Shown here: one piece after another, positions 1 to 8,530 of the stretch
How positions within the stretch are numbered: position 1 is the stretch's first letter
Layout of the letters: each line of letters opens with the position of its first letter
Origin: Bradyrhizobium sp. CSA112
GTDB lineage: Bacteria; Pseudomonadota; Alphaproteobacteria; Rhizobiales; Xanthobacteraceae
Length of the DNA: 64,000 nt
Assembly (NCBI RefSeq): GCF_029051645.1
Contig: NZ_JAACFS010000034.1
Location: 19,142-83,141 of the forward strand
Reading direction: 5' to 3'
Translations under genes and position numbers: made by a program
The notes under the pieces: generated by a model
The model's database searches: none
What the model saw: only the letters and a program-made list of their open reading frames with translations
What the model was told of the DNA's origin: nothing

Positions 1-1
1 C

Positions 2-145
2 GTGTTCCGGCCCGATCATGGCCATCGCATGCTCGACGATCTCGCGGAAACCAAGCGCACCAATCCCGGCTATACCGCAATCGGCCGGCTGCGAGGGCTC
101 GCCGAACTACGCGGCGCCATCCGCGCCATCGAACACGCCGGGTAG
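2..145 (+). CDS. uxuA: Mannonate dehydratase, C-terminal fragment cut by the window edge
   Basis: The frame from base 2 runs 47 codons to a TAG and reads FRPDHGHRMLDDL, then NPGYTAIGRLRGLAELRG. These are the conserved C-terminal motifs of mannonate dehydratase (UxuA), which converts D-mannonate to 2-keto-3-deoxygluconate in hexuronate catabolism. The metal-binding PDHGH histidines are present. The rest of the gene lies upstream of the window, so intactness cannot be judged. It converges on the peptide ABC operon that ends at 236 on the other strand. Confidence 0.8.
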   Translation: MFRPDHGHRMLDDLAETKRTNPGYTAIGRLRGLAELRGAIRAIEHAG

Positions 146-168
146 GGCGGGAAGTGCTGCGAGTAGGG

Positions 169-197
169 CCCCATTCTACTTTGCATGGGGTTGTTTT
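169..197 (+). terminator. Probable rho-independent terminator of uxuA
   Basis: CCCCAT (169-174) pairs with ATGGGG (185-190) across a 10-nt loop and is followed by TTGTTTT. It lies 24 bases after the uxuA stop. The stem is short, so strength is uncertain. Confidence 0.5.
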
Positions 198-235
198 CGC
201 AATATTGTGCCTGGGCCTTCCCAACCCGCTCTGGC

Positions 236-1315
236 TCAGCCCGGCACCCGCGCCGCCTTGGCGGCCTCGAAGGCCGCCAGTCGCTCGGCGAATTTGCCGT
301 TGGCGAGGCCGGCCCGCGCGATGATCGTGGGGATGGGCAGCGTCTCGAAAAAATGACAGGCCACGCGGTGGCCGGGCGCCGCCTCGCGCAGCGTCGGCTC
401 CTCGGCCGAGCAGCGTGCCTGCGCATGCGGGCAGCGGGTGTGGAAGCGGCAGCCGGTCGGCGGCCTGAACGGGCTCGGCACGTCGCCCTGCAGCATGACC
501 CGTTTGGTGCGCAAGGCAGGATCAGGTTTTGGGATCGCCGCCAGCAGCGCCTGGGTATACGGGTGCAACGGCCGGTCGTAGAGCGTTTTCTTGTCCGCGA
601 TCTCGACCAGCTTGCCCAAATACATCACCGCGACGCGGTCGCTGATGTGCTTCACCACGGCAAGATCATGGGCGATGAACAGATAGGAGAGGCCGAAGCG
701 CTGCTGTAGATTCTGCAGGAGGTTGACGATCTGCGCCTGGATCGAAACGTCCAGCGCCGACACCGGCTCGTCGCAGACGATCAGGTCGGGATTGGCGGCC
801 AGCGCACGGGCAATGCCGATGCGCTGCCGTTGCCCGCCCGAGAACTGGTGCGGATAGCGCCTGGCATGTTCGGGCAGCAGGCCGACGATTTCCAGGAGCT
901 CGCGGCCGCGCGCCTCGCGCGATGCGTCGTCGCCGATCTCGTGGACCCGCAGCGGCTCGGCCAGGATCTCGCCGACCGTCATGCGCGGATTGAGGGAGGC
1001 GTAGGGATCCTGGAAGATGATCTGCATGTGCCGGCGCATCCGGCGCAGCGAATCCTTGTCGAGGTTTGCGATCTCCTGGCCCTTGAAACGCACCGAGCCT
1101 GACGTCGGGTCCATCAAACGCAATATCAGACGTCCGGTGGTCGACTTGCCACAGCCGGATTCGCCGACCAGCGCCAGCGTCTCGCCGCGGGCGATCTCGA
1201 AGCTCACATCTTCGACGGCGCGCACGAGCCCGATCACCTTGCGGCGGATGAGCCCGCGCGTGACCGCAAAATGCTTGACCAGGCGGTCGACCTGAAGGAC
1301 CGGGGCATCGCTCAT
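236..1315 (-). CDS. Dipeptide/oligopeptide ABC transporter ATPase (DppF/OppF type)
   Basis: A 359-residue cytoplasmic ATPase that energises the importer encoded upstream. Visible motifs are Walker A GESGCGKST, signature FSGGQRQRIGIARALA and Walker B LIVCDEPVSALD. The C-terminal oligo_HPY-type extension carries a Cys-rich stretch (CRFHTRCPHAQARC) typical of OppD/F proteins. I place the start at MSDAPVLQ because its ATG overlaps the stop of the preceding ATPase gene (ATGA), implying translational coupling. A longer in-frame extension upstream is unlikely. It is the last gene of the minus-strand operon starting at 7267. The substrate cannot be read from sequence; peptides, opines or related compounds are all possible. 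Confidence 0.93.
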   Translation of the reverse strand: MSDAPVLQVDRLVKHFAVTRGLIRRKVIGLVRAVEDVSFEIARGETLALVGESGCGKSTTGRLILRLMDPTSGSVRFKGQEIANLDKDSLRRMRRHMQIIFQDPYASLNPRMTVGEILAEPLRVHEIGDDASREARGRELLEIVGLLPEHARRYPHQFSGGQRQRIGIARALAANPDLIVCDEPVSALDVSIQAQIVNLLQNLQQRFGLSYLFIAHDLAVVKHISDRVAVMYLGKLVEIADKKTLYDRPLHPYTQALLAAIPKPDPALRTKRVMLQGDVPSPFRPPTGCRFHTRCPHAQARCSAEEPTLREAAPGHRVACHFFETLPIPTIIARAGLANGKFAERLAAFEAAKAARVPG

Positions 1316-2292
1316 GACGTCACCTCGACCGGCGCTTTCCAGCACGCCACTTGGTGACCAGGCGCAATATCGCGCAGCGGCGGCGGATCAAGCCTGCAGC
1401 GCTGGTCCGCGAACGGACAGCGCGGCGCGAACCGACAGCCTGCCGGTTGGTTGTTCGGACTGGGCACCGTGCCTTCGATGGTGGCGAGGCGCTTGCGGTC
1501 GACGTCGATGCGCGGGATCGAGCCGAGCAGGCCGATCGTGTAGGGATGCTGCGGGTCGGCGAACAGGTCGTTGACGTCGGCGCTCTCGACGATGCGGCCG
1601 GCATACATCACCAGCACCTGGTCGGCGACCTCGGCGATGACACCGAGATCATGGGTGATGATCAGGATGGCCATGCCGAGCCGCTGCTGCAGGTCGCTCA
1701 GGAGGTCGAGGATCTGGGCCTGAATGGTGACGTCGAGCGCCGTCGTCGGTTCGTCGGCGATCAGCAGCGCCGGCTCGCAACTCAGCGCCATCGCAATCAT
1801 GACGCGCTGGCGCATGCCGCCCGACATGTTGTGCGGATAGTCATCGATGCGCTGCGCCGGCGAGGGAATCCGCACCAGCTCGAGCATTTCGATCGCGCGC
1901 GCCTTGGCGGCGCGCGGCGACATCGTGGTGTGGGCCAGGATCGCCTCGACGATCTGCTGGCCCACGGTGTGGACCGGGTTGAGCGAAGTCATCGGCTCCT
2001 GGAAGATCATCGACATCTTGCCGCCGCGCAGCCTGCGGCGCTCATCGGTCGAAAGCCGCAGCACGTCGCGGTTGCCGAACAGCACCGCCTCGGCCTCGAC
2101 CTTGCCCGGCGGGCTCGGCACCAGGCCCATCACCGACAGCGACGTCACGCTCTTGCCACAGCCGGACTCGCCGACCAGGCCGATCGTGCGTCCCCGGGGA
2201 ACGCTGAAGCTGATGCCGTCAACGGCGCGGAACAGTCCGCGATCCGTCGCGAAGTGGGTCTTCAGGCCGCGAACCTCGAGAAGATTGTCCAT
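1312..2292 (-). CDS. Dipeptide/oligopeptide ABC transporter ATPase (DppD/OppD type)
   Basis: A 326-residue ATPase, partner of the DppF-type protein downstream. It shows Walker A GESGCGKSVT, signature MSGGMRQRVMIAMAL, Walker B LLIADEPTTALD and the C-terminal CRFAPRCPFADQRC cysteine cluster of the oligo_HPY domain. The start MDNLLEVRG is chosen because its ATG shares one base with the TAA of the binding-protein gene (TAATG). The open frame upstream of this start is antisense-like, low-complexity sequence and is not part of the protein. Confidence 0.93.
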   Translation of the reverse strand: MDNLLEVRGLKTHFATDRGLFRAVDGISFSVPRGRTIGLVGESGCGKSVTSLSVMGLVPSPPGKVEAEAVLFGNRDVLRLSTDERRRLRGGKMSMIFQEPMTSLNPVHTVGQQIVEAILAHTTMSPRAAKARAIEMLELVRIPSPAQRIDDYPHNMSGGMRQRVMIAMALSCEPALLIADEPTTALDVTIQAQILDLLSDLQQRLGMAILIITHDLGVIAEVADQVLVMYAGRIVESADVNDLFADPQHPYTIGLLGSIPRIDVDRKRLATIEGTVPSPNNQPAGCRFAPRCPFADQRCRLDPPPLRDIAPGHQVACWKAPVEVTS

Positions 2293-3863
2293 TAGAACGA
2301 GTAATCCAGGCCCTTGTAGAAGGTGTTCTGATAGAGCATGTGCGGCCGCACATCCTTCAGCTTCTTCGAACTCGTCGTGTACATGGCGACGTTCATCACC
2401 GGCATCCACAGATGCTCGTTCATGACCTTCTCCTGCACGCGCGCGTAGTTGAGCGCGCGCTCGGCGTCGGTCAACGCGGCGCGGCCGGCGCGCAGCCACT
2501 CGTCCGTCTCGTCGTCCTTCCAGTTCATGCGATTGGGAGTCGGAACGTTCTTCGAGTTGAAATAGATGTTCATCAGCTCGCCCGCCGACAGATAGGGCAC
2601 CGTCACGGTCCACAGCTCGTAGTCCTGCTTGCCCATCTCGGCAGGCGCAATCGTGGAGTCGAAGCCCACGATCTTCCAGTCGACGCCGATCTTGCGCATG
2701 TAGCCTTGAATGGCTTCGGAGACGCGCGGGAAGTAGGTGACCTGCGTGAACAGCACACGGGGTGCCAGCTTGACGCCGTCCTTCTCACGGATGCCGTCGG
2801 CCCCGACCTTCCAGCCGGCTTCGTCCAAAAGCTTCTTGGCGCGTTCGACGTCTTCCTTGATGACGCCCTTGGTTTTCTCGGCGAAGTCGAGCGCCTTGGG
2901 ATCGACGAAGGTGAGCGCCGGCTCGGCGTTGCCCAGCATGACGCCCTTCACGATGTCGGCGCGGTTGATGGCGATGTTCATCGCCTCGCGCACGCGCTTA
3001 TCCGCAACCATCGGGCGCGTGATCTTGTAGCCGTAATACATGAGCTGGAAGTTCGGCTTGGCTTCCTGGACGGTCAGGTTGGGCGCAGCCTTGACCTGCT
3101 GGATGAACTGCAGCGGAACCTGGTGGGTGAGGTCGAACTGACCGCCCATGATGGCGGCGACGCGGCTGGCGTCCTCCGGCACGATCTTGATGCTGAGTTT
3201 TTCGAATTTCACGGGTCCCTTGTTCTTGTACATTGACGGGCCCCATTTGTAGGCGTCGTGGCGCTTCAGCACGATTTCCGTGCGCGGCTGCCAGCTCTCG
3301 AAGCACCACGGTCCGGTGCCGTCGATTCCCTTGATGCCGTAGTCTTTGCCCAGCGTCTCGACGCTCTCCTTGTTGTGGATCGCGTTGGTATACATGGTGA
3401 GCTGCAGCAGCAGTTCGGAGTAGGGTTCGTTGAGTTCGTACTCGACGGTATAAGGATCGGGCGCGCGTAGCTCCTTGATGTCGCCGGCGCGCCAATGGTA
3501 GGGCGCCTTGGTTTCGGGGTCCTTCAGCCGCTTGAAGCTGTAGATGACGTCGGCGGCGGTGAACTTCTTGCCGCTGCAGAACGTGACGTCGTCGCGCAGC
3601 TTGAAGGTATAGGTTCTGCCGTCCTCGCTGATCGTCCACGACTTGGCGAGGTAGGGGATCGCCGTCTTGCCGTCCCAGTCGAGCGCCACCAGCGTATCCT
3701 GGAACATGTTGACGATATCCGACGTCGGCGACCAGGTCGTGCGCTGGCCGTCGTAATGCGGCGCGTCCAGCGACTTCATCACCCGCAAGGTCTGCGCCTC
3801 GGCAGCCGAGCACATTCCGGCCGCTCCCAGCAGCGCCACAACGCCCGTCAAAATGCTGCGCAT
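2292..3863 (-). CDS. ABC transporter substrate-binding protein, family 5 (first of two tandem paralogues)
   Basis: A 523-residue periplasmic protein with a Sec signal peptide (about residues 1-24, ending SAAEAQ). The body is of the peptide/nickel/opine (SBP_bac_5) class, for example YLAKSWTISEDGRTYTFKLR and TGPWCFESWQPRTEI. GGGAGA precedes the ATG. It is a close paralogue of the protein encoded 16 bases upstream, and both sit between the permease and ATPase genes, so one membrane complex probably uses two receptors. The ligand is unknown. Confidence 0.93.
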   Translation of the reverse strand: MRSILTGVVALLGAAGMCSAAEAQTLRVMKSLDAPHYDGQRTTWSPTSDIVNMFQDTLVALDWDGKTAIPYLAKSWTISEDGRTYTFKLRDDVTFCSGKKFTAADVIYSFKRLKDPETKAPYHWRAGDIKELRAPDPYTVEYELNEPYSELLLQLTMYTNAIHNKESVETLGKDYGIKGIDGTGPWCFESWQPRTEIVLKRHDAYKWGPSMYKNKGPVKFEKLSIKIVPEDASRVAAIMGGQFDLTHQVPLQFIQQVKAAPNLTVQEAKPNFQLMYYGYKITRPMVADKRVREAMNIAINRADIVKGVMLGNAEPALTFVDPKALDFAEKTKGVIKEDVERAKKLLDEAGWKVGADGIREKDGVKLAPRVLFTQVTYFPRVSEAIQGYMRKIGVDWKIVGFDSTIAPAEMGKQDYELWTVTVPYLSAGELMNIYFNSKNVPTPNRMNWKDDETDEWLRAGRAALTDAERALNYARVQEKVMNEHLWMPVMNVAMYTTSSKKLKDVRPHMLYQNTFYKGLDYSF

Positions 3864-3879
3864 CGTGTTCTCTCCCTTG

Positions 3880-5448
3880 TTATTTCTGGCGCGACACGTC
3901 CAGCCCCTTGTAGAAGGTGTTCTGGTAGATCATGTGCGGCCTGGCATCGGTGATCTTCTTGTTGGCCACCTGGTTCATGTTGATGTTGAGCACCGGCATC
4001 CAGAGGTGTTCGCGCATCACCTTTTGCTGCACCATCGCGTAATATTTGATGCGCTCGGCCTCGGTCAGCGCCGAGCGGCCCTGTTTGAGCCACTCGTCGG
4101 TCTCGGCATCCTTCCAGTTCATCCGGTTGGGGGTCGGGATGTTGCGCGAGTCGAAGTAGATGTTCATGAGGTCGCCGGCCGACAAATAAGGCACCGTCAC
4201 CGACCAGATTTCATAATCTTGTTCGGCCATCTTGGCCGAGGCGATCGTGGAGTCCCAGGGCTGGAGCTGCCACTGCACGCCGATGCGGCGCAGGTAGCCC
4301 TGGATCGCTTCGGCGACGCGCGGTGTATTGCCGGCCTGGGTGTAGTAGACCTTGGGCTGCAGCTTGATGCCGTCCTTCTCACGGACGCCGTCGCTGCCCA
4401 TCTTCCAGCCGGCTTCATCGAGCAGCGACTTTGCGCGTTCGATGTCCTCCTTCACGATTCCCTTGGTGTTGGCGTCGAAATCCAGCGCGTCGGAATCGAC
4501 GATGGTGAAAGCCGGATCGGCATTGCCGAGCAGGACGCCCTTGGCGATCTCCGCGCGGTTGATGGCGATGCTCATCGCCTCGCGCACGCGCCGGTCCAAG
4601 ACCATCGGCCGTGTCGTCTTGAAGCCGAAATAGAGCAGTTGGAAGTTCGGCTTCGCTTCGGTGACATTCAGCATCGGCGCAGTCCTGGCCTGGGCGATGA
4701 ACTGCGGCGGGAATTGATGGGTGATATCGAACTGCCCGGCCATCATCGCCGCGACGCGGCTGGACTCCTCGGGCATGATCTTGACGCTGAGCTTTTCGAA
4801 TTTTACCGGGCCCTTGTTCTTGTACATCGAGGGGCCCCATCGGTAGGCGTCGTGGCGCTTGAGCACGATTTCGGTGCGCGGCTGCCAGCTCTCGAAACAC
4901 CAGGGTCCGGTGCCGTCGGCGCCCTTGATGCCGTAATCCTTGCCCAGCGCCTCGACGCTCTCCTTGTTGTGGATGACGTTGGTGAACATGGTGAGCTGCA
5001 GCAGCAGTTCGGAGTAGGGCTCGTCGAGCTCATATTCGACGGTGTAGGGATCAGTCGCGCGCAGCTCCTTGATGTTGCCAGCGCGCCAGGCATAGGGCGC
5101 CTTGATCGCGGGATCCTTGAGCCGCTTGAAGCTGTAGACGACGTCATCGGCGGTGAATTTCTTGCCGCTGCAGAACGACACATCGTCGCGCAGCTTGAAC
5201 GTATAGGTCCTGCCGTCCTCGCTGATCGTCCATGATTTGGCGAGATAGGGAACCGGCGTCCGGCCGTCCCAGTCGAGCGCTACCAGCGTGTCCTGGAACA
5301 TGTTGACGATATCGGAGGTCGGCCCCCAGGTGGTGCGCTGCGCATCGTAATGCGGCGCGTCGATTCCCTTCATCAGGTTGAGCGTCTGGGCCGATGCCGG
5401 ACCCGCGATGCCCAATGCCAATGACACTCCCAATGCGATCCTGATCAT
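3880..5448 (-). CDS. ABC transporter substrate-binding protein, family 5 (second tandem paralogue)
   Basis: A 522-residue periplasmic binding protein starting MIRIALGVSLALGIAGPASA, a typical cleavable signal peptide. It is near-identical in long blocks to its neighbour at 2292 (both contain DIVNMFQDTLVALDWDG and MYKNKGPVKFEKLS), indicating a tandem duplication. The ATG overlaps the stop of the DppC-like permease (ATGA). A much longer open frame runs upstream in the same phase through the permease gene, but it is arginine-rich shadow sequence, so I use the coupled start. Confidence 0.93.
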   Translation of the reverse strand: MIRIALGVSLALGIAGPASAQTLNLMKGIDAPHYDAQRTTWGPTSDIVNMFQDTLVALDWDGRTPVPYLAKSWTISEDGRTYTFKLRDDVSFCSGKKFTADDVVYSFKRLKDPAIKAPYAWRAGNIKELRATDPYTVEYELDEPYSELLLQLTMFTNVIHNKESVEALGKDYGIKGADGTGPWCFESWQPRTEIVLKRHDAYRWGPSMYKNKGPVKFEKLSVKIMPEESSRVAAMMAGQFDITHQFPPQFIAQARTAPMLNVTEAKPNFQLLYFGFKTTRPMVLDRRVREAMSIAINRAEIAKGVLLGNADPAFTIVDSDALDFDANTKGIVKEDIERAKSLLDEAGWKMGSDGVREKDGIKLQPKVYYTQAGNTPRVAEAIQGYLRRIGVQWQLQPWDSTIASAKMAEQDYEIWSVTVPYLSAGDLMNIYFDSRNIPTPNRMNWKDAETDEWLKQGRSALTEAERIKYYAMVQQKVMREHLWMPVLNINMNQVANKKITDARPHMIYQNTFYKGLDVSRQK

Positions 5449-6332
5449 GTCTGTAACCTCGGATCGAGGACGTCGCGGAATGCGTCGCCCAGAAGGTTGG
5501 CGGCCAGCACGATCACGAAGATGGCACAGCTTGGGATCGTCGCGATGTGCGGCGCCATGAACAGGAAGTCGCGCCCCTGTGCCGCCATCATGCCGAGCTC
5601 GGCGGTGGGCGGCTGCGCGCCCATGCCGAGGAAGCCGAGAGCGGCGCCGATCAGGATGATCTGGCCGAAGCGCAGCGTCAGGAACACGAAGATCGTCGAA
5701 ATGCAGTTGAGCGTCAGGTAGCGCCAGATCAGTTCGCCGTCGGATACGCCGACAGCGCGCCCGGCCTCCATGAACTCCTGGCCCATCACGCCGATCGCTG
5801 CGCCCCGCGCGACCCGCGCGACGTCGGGCACGGTGGCGACGACGAGCGCAATCACCACGGCCGTCAGCCCGGCGCCGAAGATCGCAGCGACCGCCAGCCC
5901 GATCAGGATCGCGGGAAAGGCGAGCATCACGTCGACCAGCCGCATGATCCAGCCGTCCAGCCGCCGATAGTAGGCAGCGAGGATGCCGAGAACGCCGCCG
6001 ATGAAACCGCCGACGATCACGCCGACCAGCCCGAGCATGAGCGTGTTGCGTGTGCCGTAGATGACGCGGGTTAAGATGTCGCGGCCTGTGTTGTCGGTGC
6101 CGAACCAGTGCTCGGCATCGGGTGGCTGCATCACCTTGGTAAGGTCGGTGAAGTAGGGATCGTACGGCGTGATCCATGGCGCAAACAGCGCTGCGAACAC
6201 GATCACCGTGAGCACCAGCCCGGCTGTGGCCGCCACGCGGTCGCGCGCCAGGCGGCGCAGCACCCCGGCACGGGCAAACGCGGCGATTTCGCGCTCCTGT
6301 GCAAAGCCTTGCTCGAGAGCCTCGACGGTCAT
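5445..6332 (-). CDS. Peptide ABC transporter permease, DppC/OppC type
   Basis: A 295-residue inner-membrane permease beginning MTVEALEQGFAQ. It has the N-terminal OppC-type segment, a periplasmic motif FGTDNTGRDILTRVIYGTR characteristic of DppC, about six membrane spans and the EAA-loop region (EAGRAVGVSDGELIWRYLTLN). The start is set by an ATGA overlap with the DppB-type gene. It forms a heterodimeric channel with that gene's product. Confidence 0.93.
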   Translation of the reverse strand: MTVEALEQGFAQEREIAAFARAGVLRRLARDRVAATAGLVLTVIVFAALFAPWITPYDPYFTDLTKVMQPPDAEHWFGTDNTGRDILTRVIYGTRNTLMLGLVGVIVGGFIGGVLGILAAYYRRLDGWIMRLVDVMLAFPAILIGLAVAAIFGAGLTAVVIALVVATVPDVARVARGAAIGVMGQEFMEAGRAVGVSDGELIWRYLTLNCISTIFVFLTLRFGQIILIGAALGFLGMGAQPPTAELGMMAAQGRDFLFMAPHIATIPSCAIFVIVLAANLLGDAFRDVLDPRLQT

Positions 6333-7267
6333 CTGCGCTGCACCCTCGGATCGAGATAGACGTAGAGCACATCGACCAGCAGGTTGATCGACAGAAAGGC
6401 GACGGCGAGGATCATGATCGCGCCCTGCGCGGTCGGAAAATCGCTGGAGACGATGGCACCGACCGCGAGCCGGCCGACGCCGGGCCACGAGAACATGGTT
6501 TCAGTGACCACGGCGCCGCCAAGCAGGAACGCCGCCTGCAGCCCGATCAGGGTGACGACGGGGATCATGGCGTTACGCAGCGCGTGGTGGATGATCACGA
6601 CCGACTCACGCAATCCCTTGGCGCGCGCCGTGCGCACGAAATCGGCGCCGAGCACTTCGAGAACGGCGGTGCGCGTCAACCGCGCGATCGGGCCGATCAG
6701 TACTGCGCCCAAGGTCAATGCCGGCAGGATCAGGCTTGGTAATCCGCCGTCCCATACCGGGCCGGTGCGGCCGGTGAACGGCAGCAGTGCCCACTTGAAC
6801 CCGACATACTGGATCAGGATCAGGCCGATGAAAAACACCGGCATCGATACGCCTGCGACCGAGCAGGCCATGATGACGCGATCGGCGAGGCGGCCGCGAT
6901 TGACTGCCGCCAGCGTGCCCAGCGCGAGCCCGCTCGGCACTGCGATCAGCATCGCGCCCAGCATCAACTCGATCGTAGGCCCGATGGTCATCGCCAGTTC
7001 CTCGCTCACCATCCGATTGGAAATGATGGAGCGGCCGAGATCGCCACGCAGCACACGCAGGATGTATTCGAAGAACTGGATCGGAATGGATCTGTCGAGG
7101 CCGAGTTCCTGGCGGATCGCGGCGATGGTCTCGGCCTTGGCATCAGGTCCCGCGATGATCATCGCCGGATCGGCGGGCACGACCTGCAACAGACAAAAGC
7201 AGAGGAAGAGAACCCCGAGCAAGGCGGGGAACGAAATCAGCAGACGATGGACGATCTGTTGTCCCAT
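6329..7267 (-). CDS. Peptide ABC transporter permease, DppB/OppB type; first gene of the operon
   Basis: A 312-residue integral membrane protein. I choose MGQQIVHRLLISFPALLGVLF because this matches the N terminus of DppB proteins; 32 more in-frame codons upstream lack family character. The EAA loop reads TARAKGLRESVVIIHHALRNA. As the first gene of the minus-strand run it should lie just downstream of the operon promoter, somewhere in 7268-7601. Confidence 0.92.
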   Translation of the reverse strand: MGQQIVHRLLISFPALLGVLFLCFCLLQVVPADPAMIIAGPDAKAETIAAIRQELGLDRSIPIQFFEYILRVLRGDLGRSIISNRMVSEELAMTIGPTIELMLGAMLIAVPSGLALGTLAAVNRGRLADRVIMACSVAGVSMPVFFIGLILIQYVGFKWALLPFTGRTGPVWDGGLPSLILPALTLGAVLIGPIARLTRTAVLEVLGADFVRTARAKGLRESVVIIHHALRNAMIPVVTLIGLQAAFLLGGAVVTETMFSWPGVGRLAVGAIVSSDFPTAQGAIMILAVAFLSINLLVDVLYVYLDPRVQRR

Positions 7268-7601
7268 GCGACGCCAACGGACCGGTTGGGCCAAAGGAGG
7301 CGTGCGCGCCCACGCCGACGCTTTTATTTCCCCCTCGGCAGCCGCACTTCGTCCGACGTGCACGGCTTTTGATTATGCTTGGATACTGACACCTGAGAGA
7401 GGCGGCGTCACGCCCAATCTGCCAGTTCGCTTCGACTGCGTCCTTTTGCGCTGGCTGTAACGACTTCTTGCAATGCAAGAAGTCCGTGTCGCGAAATTTG
7501 GGCGGCCAGTTTTGCGTCCAGACACCAATCGAAGGTTGCGATACCGTTCGCTGGAACTTGCAGGGATCGCGCAACAGAACATGAGCGCGGCGCGCGGCTG
7601 G
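7268..7601. other. Intergenic region upstream of the peptide ABC operon
   Basis: A 334-base stretch without a convincing gene. It lies between the start of the dppB-like gene and the 3' end of the methyltransferase gene, both on the minus strand, so it should hold the ABC operon promoter. The only strong structure is the 10-bp-arm inverted repeat at 7462-7484. Short open frames here have no family character. Confidence 0.6.
7462..7484. promoter_or_regulatory. Perfect inverted repeat, candidate operator
   Basis: GACTTCTTGC (7462-7471) is followed by AAT and then its exact reverse complement GCAAGAAGTC (7475-7484). No T-tract follows on either strand, so a protein-binding site is more likely than a terminator. 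It lies about 195 bases upstream of the dppB-like start. The binding protein is unknown. Confidence 0.45.
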
Positions 7602-8396
7602 TTATCTGTCAGCGGCGAAATACATGGCGCCGAGGTCGCGACCGCGCAATCTGCCTCGCCGGATCGACCATCGCTCGAGGCTGTTTTGCATCACCTCGGC
7701 AAGCGCCGGACGTGCGTTCAACTGTTTTTCCGGCACGCATGCTATGATCGCATTTCGATCCTGGACGCCTTGCTCGTCGATGATCCAAGTTCCCAGCCGG
7801 TCGCCGGCAAGCCGAGCGGCGATGCGATCGGGTATCGGGTCGATGTCGTTCGCGACCAACACGTTCATGATGATGCGGCCGCCCGGCGCCAACCGGGCGC
7901 GGATGGCGTCGCACGTCTCGACGTCGAATTCATCATCAAAGCGAAAATCCGGCCCGCCGACATCGATGGCAATCCCGTCGTAAAGGAGATCGTCATCGAG
8001 AACGAATTTCCGGAAGTCGGACACCATCAGCGGCAATCCATCCGGCAGTCCAAAATATCTCTGAGCGATCACGAAGCTGATCGGATTGTTGTCGACGATC
8101 GTCAGCTCCTTTCCGAGACGCGCCAGCCTGGTGGCGAGATTTCCGCCGCCGCATCCCAGGACGAGAACGTTCGTCGCGCGATCCAGGAGTTCGTCCATGA
8201 GCCTGACATAGCTGAAGACGCTCTCGCCGTCGGGCGTTGCCTGGCTCTGCCTGATGCCTTCCTCGAAATAGATCCGCGTTCCATCCGTGGAGCATTCGAC
8301 AATTTCGATTGCGCCATTCCTGCCCTGATAACGCCCCAGCAACCGCACCTGACAGCACCATGCATCAAATAGGATGTATGAGACATCGCTTATCAT
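7602..8396 (-). CDS. Spermidine/spermine-synthase-like SAM-binding protein
   Basis: A 264-residue soluble protein. The SAM-binding motif I reads VLVLGCGGGNLATRL (around residues 95-110), followed by an acidic strand end (LTIVDNN) and DGIAIDVGG. The upstream YFEEGIRQSQATPDG stretch resembles the substrate-side motif of spermine/spermidine synthases and MnmC-like folds. The true methyl- or aminopropyl-transfer substrate is not evident. It is divergent from the XRE regulator at 8531. No second polyamine gene lies beside it, so I do not call it SpeE. Confidence 0.7.
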   Translation of the reverse strand: MISDVSYILFDAWCCQVRLLGRYQGRNGAIEIVECSTDGTRIYFEEGIRQSQATPDGESVFSYVRLMDELLDRATNVLVLGCGGGNLATRLARLGKELTIVDNNPISFVIAQRYFGLPDGLPLMVSDFRKFVLDDDLLYDGIAIDVGGPDFRFDDEFDVETCDAIRARLAPGGRIIMNVLVANDIDPIPDRIAARLAGDRLGTWIIDEQGVQDRNAIIACVPEKQLNARPALAEVMQNSLERWSIRRGRLRGRDLGAMYFAADR

Positions 8397-8472
8397 GTCA
8401 TGAATCGGATGCCAATCGTGGTGAGACCGCGTGCGATCTCCTGCTTGATATACTGAACCTCTAAGTTGATGC

Positions 8473-8506
8473 TTGAGACAGTAATTCAGATAGGATAAAT
8501 ATATCC
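8473..8506 (+). promoter_or_regulatory. Putative sigma-70 promoter and overlapping operator of the XRE gene
   Basis: TTGAGA (8473-8478) and TAAATA (8496-8501) are spaced by 17 bases, a reasonable housekeeping promoter. The inverted repeat GGATA-AATA-TATCC (8493-8506) covers the -10 box, which would suit autorepression by the encoded HTH protein. GGGAGAA precedes the ATG at 8531. Inferred only. Confidence 0.4.
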
Positions 8507-8530
8507 GCTTCCGAACCGGGAGAACTTCCC

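Noticed and set aside
1351..2295. Long plus-strand open frame across the ABC ATPase genes
   Set aside because: His/Arg-rich shadow of a gene with clear Walker motifs on the other strand.
3853..5235. 460-codon plus-strand frame across the binding-protein gene
   Set aside because: Antisense of a well-supported periplasmic protein; no family motif or ribosome site.
5449..6372. N-terminal extension of the second binding protein
   Set aside because: Arginine-rich sequence in the phase of the permease gene; the true start has a signal peptide and ATGA coupling.
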